A DNA stretch of 64,000 bases from Pseudomonas inefficax (GCF_900277125.1 NZ_OPYN01000172.1:31055-95054); one strand, 5' to 3'; counted from the stretch's first letter, positions 16,198 through 27,271 are shown. Numbers and translations are program-made. Notes: generated from the letters alone by a model not told the origin.

Positions 16198-17637
16198 ATG
16201 TCCCTGTTGATCCGTGGCGCCACCGTGGTCACCCACGAAGAGAGTTACCCCGCCGATGTCCTGTGTGCCGATGGCCTGATTCGCGCCATCGGGCAAAACC
16301 TCGAACCACCCAGCGACTGCGAGATCCTCAACGGCTGCGGCCAGTACCTGATGCCAGGCGGCATCGACCCGCATACCCACATGCAGCTGCCGTTCATGGG
16401 CACCGTGGCCAGCGAGGACTTCTTCAGCGGCACCGCCGCAGGCCTGGCCGGTGGCACCACCTCGATCATCGACTTCGTCATCCCCAACCCGCAGCAGTCG
16501 TTGCTGGAGGCCTTCCACACCTGGCGCGGCTGGGCGCAGAAAAGCGCCAGCGACTACGGCTTCCACGTCGCCATCACCTGGTGGAGCGAGCAGGTGGCCG
16601 AAGAGATGGGCGAACTGGTGGCCAAACATGGGGTGAACAGCTTCAAGCACTTCATGGCCTACAAGAATGCGATCATGGCCGCCGACGACACCCTGGTGGC
16701 CAGCTTCGAGCGCTGCCTGCAACTGGGGGCGGTGCCCACCGTGCATGCCGAGAACGGCGAACTGGTCTACCACCTGCAGAAGAAACTGCTGGCGCAGGGC
16801 CTGACCGGGCCGGAAGCCCACCCGCTGTCACGCCCATCCCAGGTCGAGGGCGAGGCGGCCAGCCGTGCCATTCGTATTGCCGAGACGCTGGGCACGCCAC
16901 TGTACCTGGTGCATGTTTCCAGCCGCGAAGCGCTGGACGAAATCGCCTATGCCCGCGGCAAGGGCCAGCCGGTGTACGGCGAAGTCCTGCCCGGCCATCT
17001 GCTGCTGGATGACAGCGTCTACCGTGACCCGGACTGGGCCACCGCCGCTGGCTACGTGATGAGCCCACCGTTCCGCCCGCGCGAACACCAGGAGGCGCTG
17101 TGGCGCGGGCTGCAGTCGGGCAACCTGCACACCACCGCCACCGACCATTGCTGCTTCTGCGCCGAGCAGAAAGCCATGGGCCGCGACGACTTCAGCCGTA
17201 TCCCCAACGGCACTGCCGGCATCGAGGACCGCATGGCGGTGCTGTGGGATGCCGGGGTTAACAGCGGGCGCCTGTCGATGCACGAGTTCGTCGCGCTGAC
17301 CTCCACCAACACTGCGAAGATCTTCAACCTGTTCCCGCGCAAGGGTGCCATTCGTGTTGGCGCCGATGCCGACCTGGTGCTGTGGGACCCGCAAGGCACC
17401 CGCACCATCTCGGCCAAGACCCACCACCAGCAGGTGGACTTCAACATCTTCGAAGGCCGTACCGTGCGCGGCATCCCCAGCCACACCATCAGCCAGGGCA
17501 AGGTGCTCTGGGCCGATGGCGACCTGCGCGCGGAAAAGGGCGCGGGGCGGTATGTGGAACGGCCGGCGTATCCGTCGGTGTATGAGGTACTGGGGCGCAG
17601 GGCTGAAGTGCAGCGGCCGACGCCCGTGCAGCGTTAA
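16198..17637 (+). CDS. hydA: Dihydropyrimidinase / D-hydantoinase
   Basis: A 479-residue cyclic amidohydrolase that opens dihydrouracil or dihydrothymine (and 5-substituted hydantoins). Metal ligands are visible in GGIDPHTHMQL (H59, H61), and the carboxylated lysine is K156 in FMAYKNAIM. HAENGELVYHL, LVHVSSREA and TATDHCCF carry the remaining ligands. The length is normal for bacterial hydantoinases. The ATG follows GAGGAAAA. The gene starts the plus-strand half of the pyrimidine-degradation locus and is followed by a REP pair and then preT-preA. Confidence 0.94.
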   Translation: MSLLIRGATVVTHEESYPADVLCADGLIRAIGQNLEPPSDCEILNGCGQYLMPGGIDPHTHMQLPFMGTVASEDFFSGTAAGLAGGTTSIIDFVIPNPQQSLLEAFHTWRGWAQKSASDYGFHVAITWWSEQVAEEMGELVAKHGVNSFKHFMAYKNAIMAADDTLVASFERCLQLGAVPTVHAENGELVYHLQKKLLAQGLTGPEAHPLSRPSQVEGEAASRAIRIAETLGTPLYLVHVSSREALDEIAYARGKGQPVYGEVLPGHLLLDDSVYRDPDWATAAGYVMSPPFRPREHQEALWRGLQSGNLHTTATDHCCFCAEQKAMGRDDFSRIPNGTAGIEDRMAVLWDAGVNSGRLSMHEFVALTSTNTAKIFNLFPRKGAIRVGADADLVLWDPQGTRTISAKTHHQQVDFNIFEGRTVRGIPSHTISQGKVLWADGDLRAEKGAGRYVERPAYPSVYEVLGRRAEVQRPTPVQR

Positions 17638-17644
17638 GGCCATT

Positions 17645-17746
17645 GGGGCTGCTGCGCAGCCCATCGCGACACAAGGCCGCTCCTACATGAGTGCGCGGTT
17701 CCTTGTAGGAGCGGCCTTGTGTCGCGATGGGTCGCGCAGCGGCCCT
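17645..17746. repeat. Inverted REP pair, second sub-family
   Basis: Units at 17645-17687 and 17703-17746 with the GGAGCGGCCTTGTGTCGCGA core, between hydA and preT. Confidence 0.88.
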
Positions 17747-17802
17747 AGAAAACACCGCAATGCTTGTCGCCTGCATCCATAAAAAATAGAGAGGCTACAA
17801 CC

Positions 17803-19170
17803 GTGATCGACGTCCTGAACCACTTGCCGCGCCCCCGGGCCGGCGCCGACCAACTGGCCGAGCGCTTCAGCGATCTGGCCCCACCCCTCACCGCTCGCCA
17901 GGCCGCCGTCGAAAGCGCACGCTGCCTGTATTGTTATGACGCTCCCTGCGTCAACGCTTGCCCCAGTGACATCGACATCCCGTCGTTCATCCACCGCATC
18001 AGCGACGAAAACCTGCAAGGCGCCGCCGAGCGCATCCTTTCGGCCAACATTCTCGGCGGCAGTTGCGCCCGCGTCTGCCCCACCGAAATCCTTTGCCAGC
18101 AAGCCTGCGTGCGCAACAACGCGCAGGAATGCGCACCGGTGCTGATCGGCCAGTTGCAGCGCTATGCCCTGGACAATGCCCACTTCACCGAGCACCCGTT
18201 CCAGCGCTCGCCGGCCACCGGCAAGCGCATTGCCGTGGTCGGTGCCGGCCCAGCCGGGCTGTCGTGCGCCCACCGCCTGGCCATGCATGGGCATGATGTG
18301 GTTGTGTTCGAGGCCTGCGACAAGGCTGGTGGCCTCAACGAGTACGGCATCGCCCGCTACAAGCTGGTGGACGACTATGCCCAGCGTGAAGTGGAATTCC
18401 TGCTCGGCATCGGTGGCATCGAAATTCGCCATGGCCAGCGCCTGGGTAGCAACCTCGGCCTGGGCGAACTGCGCGACCAGTACGACGCAGTGTTCCTCGG
18501 CCTGGGCCTGAATGCCGTGCGCCAGCTAGGCCTGCCGGATGAAGAAGCCCCCGGCCTGCTCGCCGCCACCGCATACATCCGCGAACTGCGCCAGGCCGGC
18601 GACCTGAGCCAGTTGCCCCTGGCCGACCGCTGCCTGGTGATCGGCGCCGGCAACACCGCGATCGACATGGCCGTGCAGATGAGCCGCCTGGGTGCCCGCG
18701 ATGTCAACCTGGTGTACCGCCGCGGCCATGCCGACATGGGTGCCACCGGCCACGAGCAGGACATCGCCAAGGCCAACCAGGTACGCCTGCACACCTGGGC
18801 CCGCCCCGATGCGGTACTGTTGGACGAAAGCGGCAGGGTGCGCGGCATGCGCTTTGCCCGCACCGAGCTGGCAGACGGCCGCCTGCGCGACACCGGCGAA
18901 ACCTTCGAGCTGGCTGCCGATGCCATTTTCAAGGCCATCGGCCAACGCTTCGACGACGCCAGCCTCGGCGACCCGGTGGCCGCACAACTGGCGCGCATTG
19001 GCGAGCGCATCTGCGTCGACGAAACGATGCAGACCAGCCTGCCGGGCGTATATGCCGGCGGTGACTGCACCGCCTTGGGCCAGGACCTTACCGTTCAGGC
19101 TGTGCAACACGGCAAGCTGGCCGCCGAAGCCATCCATGCCCAACTCATGCTCAACGTAGAGGCTGCGTAA
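17803..19170 (+). CDS. preT: NAD-dependent dihydropyrimidine dehydrogenase subunit PreT
   Basis: A 455-residue flavin/iron-sulfur subunit that passes electrons between NAD(H) and the PreA subunit for reduction of uracil and thymine. Two 4Fe-4S cysteine sets are visible: C41, C44, C49, C53 (CLYCYDAPCVNAC) and C88, C92, C98, C102 (CARVCPTEILCQQAC). The FAD motif VVGAGPAGLSCAHRL and an NAD-binding VIGAGNTAIDMA follow. The C-terminal GVYAGGDC completes FAD binding. I chose the GTG at 17803 (MIDVLNHLPRP) because a GAGAGG site precedes it. preA begins directly after the TAA. Confidence 0.92.
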   Translation: MIDVLNHLPRPRAGADQLAERFSDLAPPLTARQAAVESARCLYCYDAPCVNACPSDIDIPSFIHRISDENLQGAAERILSANILGGSCARVCPTEILCQQACVRNNAQECAPVLIGQLQRYALDNAHFTEHPFQRSPATGKRIAVVGAGPAGLSCAHRLAMHGHDVVVFEACDKAGGLNEYGIARYKLVDDYAQREVEFLLGIGGIEIRHGQRLGSNLGLGELRDQYDAVFLGLGLNAVRQLGLPDEEAPGLLAATAYIRELRQAGDLSQLPLADRCLVIGAGNTAIDMAVQMSRLGARDVNLVYRRGHADMGATGHEQDIAKANQVRLHTWARPDAVLLDESGRVRGMRFARTELADGRLRDTGETFELAADAIFKAIGQRFDDASLGDPVAAQLARIGERICVDETMQTSLPGVYAGGDCTALGQDLTVQAVQHGKLAAEAIHAQLMLNVEAA

Positions 19171-20445
19171 ATGGCCGACCTGTCCATCGAATTTGCCGGC
19201 ATCAAGGCACCCAACCCCTTCTGGCTGGCCTCCGCACCGCCAACCGACAAGGCCTACAACGTGGTCCGCGCCTTCGAGGCCGGCTGGGGTGGCGTAGTGT
19301 GGAAAACCCTGGGCGAAGACCCGGCGGCAGTCAACGTGTCGTCGCGCTACTCGGCGCATTACGGCCCCAATCGCCAGGTGCAGGGCATCAACAACATCGA
19401 GCTGATCACCGATCGCTCACTGGACATCAACCTGCGCGAAATCACCCAGGTGAAGAAAGACTGGCCCGACCGCGCGCTGATCGTGTCGCTGATGGTGCCG
19501 TGCGTGGAAGATTCGTGGAAGTTCATCCTGCCGCTGGTGGAAGCCACCGGGGCCGATGGCATCGAACTGAACTTCGGCTGCCCGCACGGCATGCCGGAGC
19601 GCGGCATGGGCGCGGCGGTCGGCCAGGTGCCGGAGTACGTGGAGATGGTCACCCGCTGGTGCAAGACGTACTGCTCGCTGCCGGTGATCGTCAAACTCAC
19701 GCCGAACATCACCGACATCCGCCAGTCGGCGCGCGCCGCGCACCGTGGAGGGGCCGATGCGGTGTCGTTGATCAATACCATCAACTCGATCACCAGCGTC
19801 GACCTTGATCGCATGGTCGCCCACCCCATCGTCGGCGACCAGAGCACCCATGGCGGCTACTGCGGCTCGGCGGTGAAACCGATTGCCCTGAACATGGTGG
19901 CGGAAATCGCCCGCGACCCGCAAACGCGCGGCTTGCCGATTTGCGGTATTGGCGGCATCGGCAGTTGGCGTGACGCCGCCGAGTTCATGGCCCTGGGCAG
20001 TGGCGCCGTGCAGGTTTGCACGGCAGCGATGCTGCACGGCTTCCGCATCGTCGAGGACATGAAGGACGGCCTGGCGCGCTGGATGGACCAGCACGGGCAC
20101 CGCAACATCGAGGCGTTTCGCGGCCAGGCGGTGGGGCATACCACTGACTGGAAGTACCTGGACATGAACTACAAGTCGGTGGCGCACATCGACCAGCAGG
20201 CATGCATTGGCTGCGGGCGCTGCCACATTGCCTGTGAGGATACTTCGCACCAAGCGATTGCCAGTACGCTGAAGGCAGATGGCACGCATGCCTACAGCGT
20301 GATCGATGCGGAATGCGTGGGCTGCAACCTGTGCCAGATCACCTGCCCGGTGGAGAGCTGCATCGAGATGGTGGCTCAGGACACCGGCAAGCCGTACCTG
20401 AACTGGACGCAGGATCCGCGTAACCCCTACCGTGAGGCCAGTTGA
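19171..20445 (+). CDS. preA: NAD-dependent dihydropyrimidine dehydrogenase catalytic subunit PreA
   Basis: A 424-residue FMN-containing TIM-barrel dehydrogenase fused to a C-terminal 2x4Fe-4S ferredoxin domain. Substrate and FMN motifs include ELNFGCPHGMPERGMG and VKLTPNITDI. The ferredoxin clusters are CIGCGRCHIAC and CVGCNLCQITC near the end. It forms a heterotetramer with PreT and catalyses the first, reversible step of reductive pyrimidine breakdown. The ATG abuts the preT stop (TAAATG), so expression is coupled. Confidence 0.94.
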   Translation: MADLSIEFAGIKAPNPFWLASAPPTDKAYNVVRAFEAGWGGVVWKTLGEDPAAVNVSSRYSAHYGPNRQVQGINNIELITDRSLDINLREITQVKKDWPDRALIVSLMVPCVEDSWKFILPLVEATGADGIELNFGCPHGMPERGMGAAVGQVPEYVEMVTRWCKTYCSLPVIVKLTPNITDIRQSARAAHRGGADAVSLINTINSITSVDLDRMVAHPIVGDQSTHGGYCGSAVKPIALNMVAEIARDPQTRGLPICGIGGIGSWRDAAEFMALGSGAVQVCTAAMLHGFRIVEDMKDGLARWMDQHGHRNIEAFRGQAVGHTTDWKYLDMNYKSVAHIDQQACIGCGRCHIACEDTSHQAIASTLKADGTHAYSVIDAECVGCNLCQITCPVESCIEMVAQDTGKPYLNWTQDPRNPYREAS

Positions 20446-20452
20446 AGCAATA

Positions 20453-20569
20453 GGGCTGCCTTGCAGCCCTTCGCGGGCACGCCCGCTCCCACAGAGATTG
20501 CGCCGCTTGGGAAGGCAGCGAAACACCTGTGGGAGCGGGCGTGCTCGCGAAGGGCCGCAAAGCGGCCCC
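20453..20569. repeat. REP pair (inverted)
   Basis: Units at 20453-20494 and 20526-20569 with extra GCTGCCTTGCAGC and GCCGCAAAGCGGC hairpins, between the convergent preA and the TetR-family gene. Confidence 0.88.
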
Positions 20570-20591
20570 GATCGCTCAGCGTACACCAACC

Positions 20592-21212
20592 TCAAGGCTC
20601 CAGCCCGATCCCCCGCAAGATCACACTGGTCACCGTCTGTACCGAACTTTCAAAGGCCATGTCCGACAACGCTTCCCCGCCATTGAGCAAGGTCACCTGG
20701 TAACCAAAGTCGGCATAGTGCTGGGTCGAGGCCCAGATCATGTACAAAAGCGCCGACGGCTCCACTGGCAGGATGCGCCCCTCCTCCACCCAGCGTCGGA
20801 TCTTGGCTTCCTTCAGCTTGGCCCAGGGCACCAGGCTTTCATCCAGGTTCACCCCGAGTACCGGCGCCCCGTGCAGCATCTCTTCGGCCCAGATCTTCGA
20901 ACCCAGCGGTCGCGAGCGCGAGTGGCCCATCTTCGCCCGGATGTAACTGGTCAGCACCACGCGCGGGTCGTCGAAGTTCTCGAAGCACAGCGCGTCCTGC
21001 TTCCACACATCCAGCAAGTCCTGCAGCACCGCACGAAACAGGTCGTCCTTGGTGCTGAAGTAGTAATGCAGGTTGGAACGCGGCAACTCGGCCTGCTCGG
21101 CGATATCGCCCATCGAGGTGGCGCCGTAACCTTTCTCGGCAAACACCTTTTCCGCTGCCTGCAGGATCTTCTCGATATTGCGCCGGCGGATTTCGATCTT
21201 GTGGTTGGCCAT
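20592..21212 (-). CDS. RutR-like TetR family transcriptional regulator
   Basis: A 206-residue TetR-type repressor. The N-terminal helix-turn-helix is YGATSMGDIAEQAELPRSNL followed by HYYFSTKDDLF. The ligand domain has MIWASTQHYADF, the same string I recall from the E. coli pyrimidine regulator RutR, so uracil or a related pyrimidine is the likely effector. Its position at the end of the pyrimidine operon supports control of hydA-preTA and the divergent transporter. The ATG at 21212 overlaps the TGA of an upstream 37-codon VOC fragment (TGATG) and has no strong site of its own, so translation probably depends on that fragment. Confidence 0.87.
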   Translation of the reverse strand: MANHKIEIRRRNIEKILQAAEKVFAEKGYGATSMGDIAEQAELPRSNLHYYFSTKDDLFRAVLQDLLDVWKQDALCFENFDDPRVVLTSYIRAKMGHSRSRPLGSKIWAEEMLHGAPVLGVNLDESLVPWAKLKEAKIRRWVEEGRILPVEPSALLYMIWASTQHYADFGYQVTLLNGGEALSDMAFESSVQTVTSVILRGIGLEP

Positions 21213-21325
21213 CAGGCTTGGGCCGTCCAGCCGAACACACTGCCATGGAAGGCCTTGCTCCATGCGATGTCGCTGACATTGAACTCGATGTTGTCAATCT
21301 GCCGGTCAGTACCGCGAATGCCCAT
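21212..21325 (-). pseudogene. Truncated VOC (glyoxalase-like) protein fragment, 37 residues
   Basis: Reads MGIRGTDRQIDNIEFNVSDI at the start and GSVFGWTAQA at the end, which is the first beta-alpha-beta unit of a VOC/glyoxalase-bleomycin resistance protein. It is cut off just after the FGW motif, and about 80 or more residues are missing. It keeps a good start (GGAGCACAC before the ATG), and its TGA overlaps the ATG of the TetR-family gene. It now looks like a leader cistron made from a deleted neighbour. It is too short to be a working enzyme. Confidence 0.65.
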
Positions 21326-21384
21326 GTGTGCTCCGTGCCGAAGGGGTTTGCCCTAGTCTACTCCGGTCGTTTCACACTTTTATA

Positions 21385-21672
21385 TCAGGCAGCCTGAAAC
21401 AACCGGGTAATTACAGGTTGCTGTCGGTGACGCGCCTGCCAGATATCGTAATCAGCCTGAATGGCCAACCACAGGCGGGCGGTACTTATTCCAGCCATCT
21501 CCAGGCGTATCGCCAAATCCGGAGACATCGCCGCGCGACCATGCAATACCCGCGAAAGCGCTTCTCGAGAGAATCCAAGATGCGATGCGAAGGCCTTAAC
21601 CGTCAGACCTAACGCGGGCAGAACATCTTCACGCAGGGTTTCGCCAGGATGTGGCGGGTTGTGCAAAGACAT
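21385..21672 (-). CDS. higA: HigA-type antitoxin
   Basis: A 95-residue XRE-family protein beginning NPPHPGETLREDVLPALGLT, the classic HigA/VapI opening. The helix-turn-helix is around LTVKAFASHLGFSREALSRVL. It neutralises HigB and represses its own promoter. AAAGGAGAG gives a strong ribosome binding site. The toxin gene comes first and ends 15 bases upstream, the usual higBA order. Confidence 0.92.
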   Translation of the reverse strand: MSLHNPPHPGETLREDVLPALGLTVKAFASHLGFSREALSRVLHGRAAMSPDLAIRLEMAGISTARLWLAIQADYDIWQARHRQQPVITRLFQAA

Positions 21673-21687
21673 GCTCAGCTCTCCTTT

Positions 21688-21966
21688 TCAGTGGTAATCA
21701 AGGTAATCGACCAGTTCGACATCCGAACCCACGAAGCGAAAGATCAGCCGCCAGTTACCAGACACACTGACTGACCAGAAGCCTGACAACTCCCCCTTGA
21801 GCGGATGTAAGTGCCAGCCTGGTACGCTCAAATCTTGCGCAGACATGGCGCACTCGAGAAACTGGAGTTGCCGCTTCAAGCGCTTTGCGTGAGAGAGCTG
21901 GATCCCTCGAGTGTTGCCCGTATCATGAAAAATACGCAGTCCCTTGTGTCGAAAACTGATGATCAT
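21688..21966 (-). CDS. higB: HigB-type toxin (RelE/ParE superfamily mRNA endonuclease)
   Basis: A 92-residue killer protein: MIISFRHKGLRIFHDTGNTR, then HPLKGELSGFWSVSVSGNWRL and FRFVGSDVELVDYLDYH, all typical of HigB/GraT toxins that cleave mRNA on the ribosome. I chose the ATG at 21966. An in-frame ATG at 22014 lies inside an operator palindrome and would add 16 residues not found in the family. The GraT/GraA pair of P. putida belongs to the same family, but I cannot say from here whether this is that locus. Confidence 0.9.
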   Translation of the reverse strand: MIISFRHKGLRIFHDTGNTRGIQLSHAKRLKRQLQFLECAMSAQDLSVPGWHLHPLKGELSGFWSVSVSGNWRLIFRFVGSDVELVDYLDYH

Positions 21967-22002
21967 GGGTAGCTCGCCGCGTCCATTTGGGAGACGAGCC
22001 AA

Positions 22003-22058
22003 GTGTGACGCCATGAGTCACACGAAGCAAAGTATCATATGTGACGTAATGCGTCACA
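22003..22058. promoter_or_regulatory. Two palindromic operators of the higBA promoter
   Basis: GTGTGAC-7-GTCACAC (22003-22023, centre 22013) and TGTGACG-5-CGTCACA (22040-22058, centre 22049). The centres are 36 bases apart. Both share the half-site TGTGAC, and they sit immediately upstream of higB, as expected for HigA autoregulation. Confidence 0.72.
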
Positions 22059-22082
22059 CGTTGATTGCCAGTGGAGGCGTTT

Positions 22083-23879
22083 CTATCCACCACTCGCACG
22101 ATCACGCACCGGGCACTGTGCGCGGTGAAGGTTCAGTGCAGTGTTGATGATGCCGATATGGCTGAACGCCTGAGGGAAGTTGCCAAGCATGCGCTGGCCC
22201 GCCGGGTCGTACTGTTCGGCCAGCAGGCCAAGGTCGTTACACAGCCCGGTCAGGCGTTCGTACAGTGCCTGCGCTTCTGTCTGACGGCCCAGCAATACAT
22301 ACACATCGGCCAGCCAGAACGAACACACCAGGAATGTGCCCTCCCCGGGCGTGAGGCCGTCGCTGCAACTGTCACTGTCATAGCGCAGCAGTAGCCCGTT
22401 TTTCAGCAGGCGCTGCTCGACCTGTTCAAGCGTGCGCAAAAAGCGCGGATCATCCGCCGGCAGGAAGCCGGTCAGGGCGATGTGCAACAGGCTGGCGTCC
22501 AGCTCGGTCGAGCCATAGGCCTGGACGAAAAAGCGGCCGCTGGGATCCAGGCCCTGCGCGCAGACTTCATGACGAATTTCGTCAGCCACCTGGCGGTAAT
22601 GCTGCCCGCGCTCGCGGCCTTCCTCAGTGGTGTCGGCCAGCCCCGCGGCACGGTCGAAGGCGACCCAGGCCATTACCTTGGAGTGCACGAACTGCTGGCG
22701 GCCGCCACGTACTTCCCAGATGCCTTCGTCCGGCTCACGCCAGATCCGCTCGACGTAGGGCAGGATCAGCCGGGAGATGGCAGCGCTGCGCGGGTGCCGG
22801 GGCAAGCCGCCCCTGATCGCCTGGGCCATGGCATCGGCCAGTTCGCCATAGATATCCAGCTGCATTTGCTGCGACGCTGCATTGCCCACCCGCACCGGTT
22901 GCGAGTGCTCGTAACCGGCCAGCCACGGCAAGCTGTATTCCTGCAGGTCGCGCTCGCCAGCCAGGCCGTACATGATCTGCATTTGCTCGGGGTTGCCGGC
23001 CACCGAGCGCAACAGCCACTCGCGCCAGGCCTGGGCTTCGTCGAAGTAGCCGAGGTTCATGAAGGCCAGCAGGGTCATGGTCGCGTCGCGCAGCCAACAG
23101 AAGCGGTAGTCCCAGTTGCGCTCGTGGCCGATGCGCTCGGGCAGTGAGGTGGTGACGGCGGCAACGATGCCGCCGGTAGGTGCATAGGTCATGGCCTTGA
23201 GGGTCAACAGCGAGCGGCGCACCAGGGCGGAATATGGACCCACTTGTGGGCAGCGGGCGGCGAAGGCCTGCCATTGGTCGATGGTTTGCGCCAGCGCTTC
23301 GTCGCTATCACAGCCAGGCTGCACCGGCAGGTGCGAGGGTTGGTGGCACAGGCAGAACACCTGGCGTTCGCCTGCACCGACGCGAAAGCGGGCGACCGTG
23401 TGCTGGTCGCGGGAATGCGGCGGGACGGTGGTGCGCAGGATCAGCCGGTCGGGGCCGGCGACGGCGCTGAGGGTCAGCGGGTCGAGCCGTTCTACCCAGG
23501 GCACGCTGCGGCCATAGTCGAAGCGCATGACCAGGTCCATCTCGAAATTGGTTTCGCCAGCGAGGCCCTCGACGATGCGCACCAGCGAGTTGACCTCGCT
23601 CAGCGGCATGAAGTCGAGCACGCGGGCGCGGCCGGTGGCGGTAACCCAGGTGGTTTCCAGTACCAGGGTGTCGTCCAGGTATCGGCGGCTGCTGTGTTCG
23701 ACCGGGTCACAGGGGGCCAGGCGCCAGCGGCCGTTTTCTTCATTGCCCAGCAGTGCAGCGAATACCGCAGGGGCGTCGAAGCGTGGCAGGCACAGCCAGT
23801 CGAGCGAGCCATCGCGGCTGATCAGGGCGGCGCTGCGGCAGTTGCCCAGCAGCGCATAGTCTTCGATGTGGGCAGGCAT
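22083..23879 (-). CDS. Glycoside hydrolase family 15 protein (glucoamylase/trehalase-like)
   Basis: A 598-residue GH15 protein. The N-terminal beta-sandwich begins IEDYALLGNCRSAALISRDG. The catalytic (alpha/alpha)6 barrel contains ERNWDYRFCWLRDATMT and the general-base region EGTFLVCSFWLADV. Bacterial relatives include glucoamylases, glucodextranases and trehalases. The link with the trehalose/alpha-glucan genes about 10 kb away suggests an alpha-glucan or trehalose substrate, but this is inference. No signal peptide is seen, so it is probably cytosolic. AAGGAG precedes the ATG at 23879. The stop lies close to the higBA operators. Confidence 0.88.
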   Translation of the reverse strand: MPAHIEDYALLGNCRSAALISRDGSLDWLCLPRFDAPAVFAALLGNEENGRWRLAPCDPVEHSSRRYLDDTLVLETTWVTATGRARVLDFMPLSEVNSLVRIVEGLAGETNFEMDLVMRFDYGRSVPWVERLDPLTLSAVAGPDRLILRTTVPPHSRDQHTVARFRVGAGERQVFCLCHQPSHLPVQPGCDSDEALAQTIDQWQAFAARCPQVGPYSALVRRSLLTLKAMTYAPTGGIVAAVTTSLPERIGHERNWDYRFCWLRDATMTLLAFMNLGYFDEAQAWREWLLRSVAGNPEQMQIMYGLAGERDLQEYSLPWLAGYEHSQPVRVGNAASQQMQLDIYGELADAMAQAIRGGLPRHPRSAAISRLILPYVERIWREPDEGIWEVRGGRQQFVHSKVMAWVAFDRAAGLADTTEEGRERGQHYRQVADEIRHEVCAQGLDPSGRFFVQAYGSTELDASLLHIALTGFLPADDPRFLRTLEQVEQRLLKNGLLLRYDSDSCSDGLTPGEGTFLVCSFWLADVYVLLGRQTEAQALYERLTGLCNDLGLLAEQYDPAGQRMLGNFPQAFSHIGIINTALNLHRAQCPVRDRASGG

Positions 23880-23900
23880 TGCGGCTCCTTGTGTGGCTGC

Positions 23901-24066
23901 CTGTGCTGGCCTCTTCGCGGGTGAACCCGCTCCCACAGGTACATCACAGGTCTTGAAACCAGTGGCATATCTGTAGGAGCAGCCTTGTGCTGCGAAGAAG
24001 GCAGCAAGGCCGGCACATCTCAACTGGCTTAATGGCCCTTTCGCAGCGCAAGGCTGCTCCTACAGG
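23901..24066. repeat. Cluster of three REP elements of mixed sub-families
   Basis: Units at 23901-23941 (GCGGGTGAACCCGC type), 23971-24012 and 24033-24066 (GGAGCAGCCTTGTGCTGCGA type). The last two form an inverted pair. They separate zwf from the GH15 gene. Confidence 0.85.
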
Positions 24067-24114
24067 TCCGTGCAACCCCTGAGACAGGAGCCGGCACAGG
24101 CTTTTACAAAAACC

Positions 24115-26600
<2,486 letters not shown>

Positions 26601-26803
26601 GAGCCGATGCTCCCCTTTCGAAATAAATGACAACACAATCCAGCTTTTCAGATTAGTCCAGCGAACCGATCGAGGGTTCAGCGACGAACGGCGAGACCAC
26701 GATAAACAAAAAAGTTCCCAAGACCTGCGAAAGAATTCAAAATACGCCCGCCTGAAGCGTCTACGCTTTAACTTGTCACCAGCCAAAACCGCGAGGTGTG
26801 CTC

Positions 26804-26971
26804 ATGGGTACCTTGATGCCTGCAACCCCAACCCAGACCCTCTATGTCTCCGTGCGCCGTGATGAGCTGCGTAAACTGAAGGACGAACGTGACCAGCTGC
26901 GCCAGCAGGTCGCCCAACTGAACCTGCTGCTGGCGCAAGCGCGCACAGACGACAAGGCCGTCAGCCTCTGA
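26804..26971 (+). CDS. Small coiled-coil protein, 55 residues
   Basis: A conserved-looking small ORF with GAGGTG before the ATG. It starts MGTLMPATPTQTLYVSV and continues into a charged heptad-like helix RRDELRKLKDERDQLRQQ, then VAQLNLLLAQAR, most likely a short coiled coil. It is divergent from gnd and convergent with the PAAR gene. I do not recognise a function. Confidence 0.65.
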   Translation: MGTLMPATPTQTLYVSVRRDELRKLKDERDQLRQQVAQLNLLLAQARTDDKAVSL

Positions 26972-26985
26972 ACCTACCCCGCCCC

Positions 26986-27009
26986 TGTGGGAGCTGAACT
27001 GCTCCCACA
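26986..27009. terminator. Hairpin between convergent genes
   Basis: TGTGGGAGC, six bases, GCTCCCACA: a perfect 9-bp stem 14 bases after the small ORF stop and 4 bases from the PAAR stop. It looks like a collapsed REP pair and could end transcription from both sides. Confidence 0.55.
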
Positions 27010-27013
27010 TCGC

Positions 27014-27271
27014 TCAATCAAGCAGCCAGCTATTATCGCCATTTTCCAGGGTGCCGCCATGACTGGTGGTATCGCCGACCCTGGCAAGCGACTGCCCAGC
27101 GTCTATCATCAGGGCCGAGCCGGTGGTAATCACCGCCCCACACCCGAGCCTGTCGCCAACCCTGGCGGCTGCCCTGCCGTTGACAAAGAACAGGCTGGAG
27201 CCGCTGCTGATGCTGGTCGGGCCGCACAATGGGCAGTGGTGAGGGTGGCCTAGCAGAACGATGGCAGGCAT
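27014..27271 (-). CDS. PAAR domain protein (type VI secretion spike tip)
   Basis: An 85-residue single-domain PAAR protein that would cap the VgrG trimer. The metal-binding region shows HPHHCPLCGPTSISSGSS. The repeated PAAR strands read ARVGDRLGCGAVITTGS and ARVGDTTSHGGTLENG. I chose the ATG at 27271 because GGGAGTGG precedes it. An upstream in-frame ATG at 27325 directly follows the stop of the immunity gene and adds 18 unconserved residues. It is the last gene of the vgrG cluster, after two immunity genes. Confidence 0.85.
   Translation of the reverse strand: MPAIVLLGHPHHCPLCGPTSISSGSSLFFVNGRAAARVGDRLGCGAVITTGSALMIDAGQSLARVGDTTSHGGTLENGDNSWLLD

Noticed and set aside
21967..22014. Longer HigB start at 22014
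   Set aside because: The ATG sits inside an operator palindrome and adds residues outside the HigB family.
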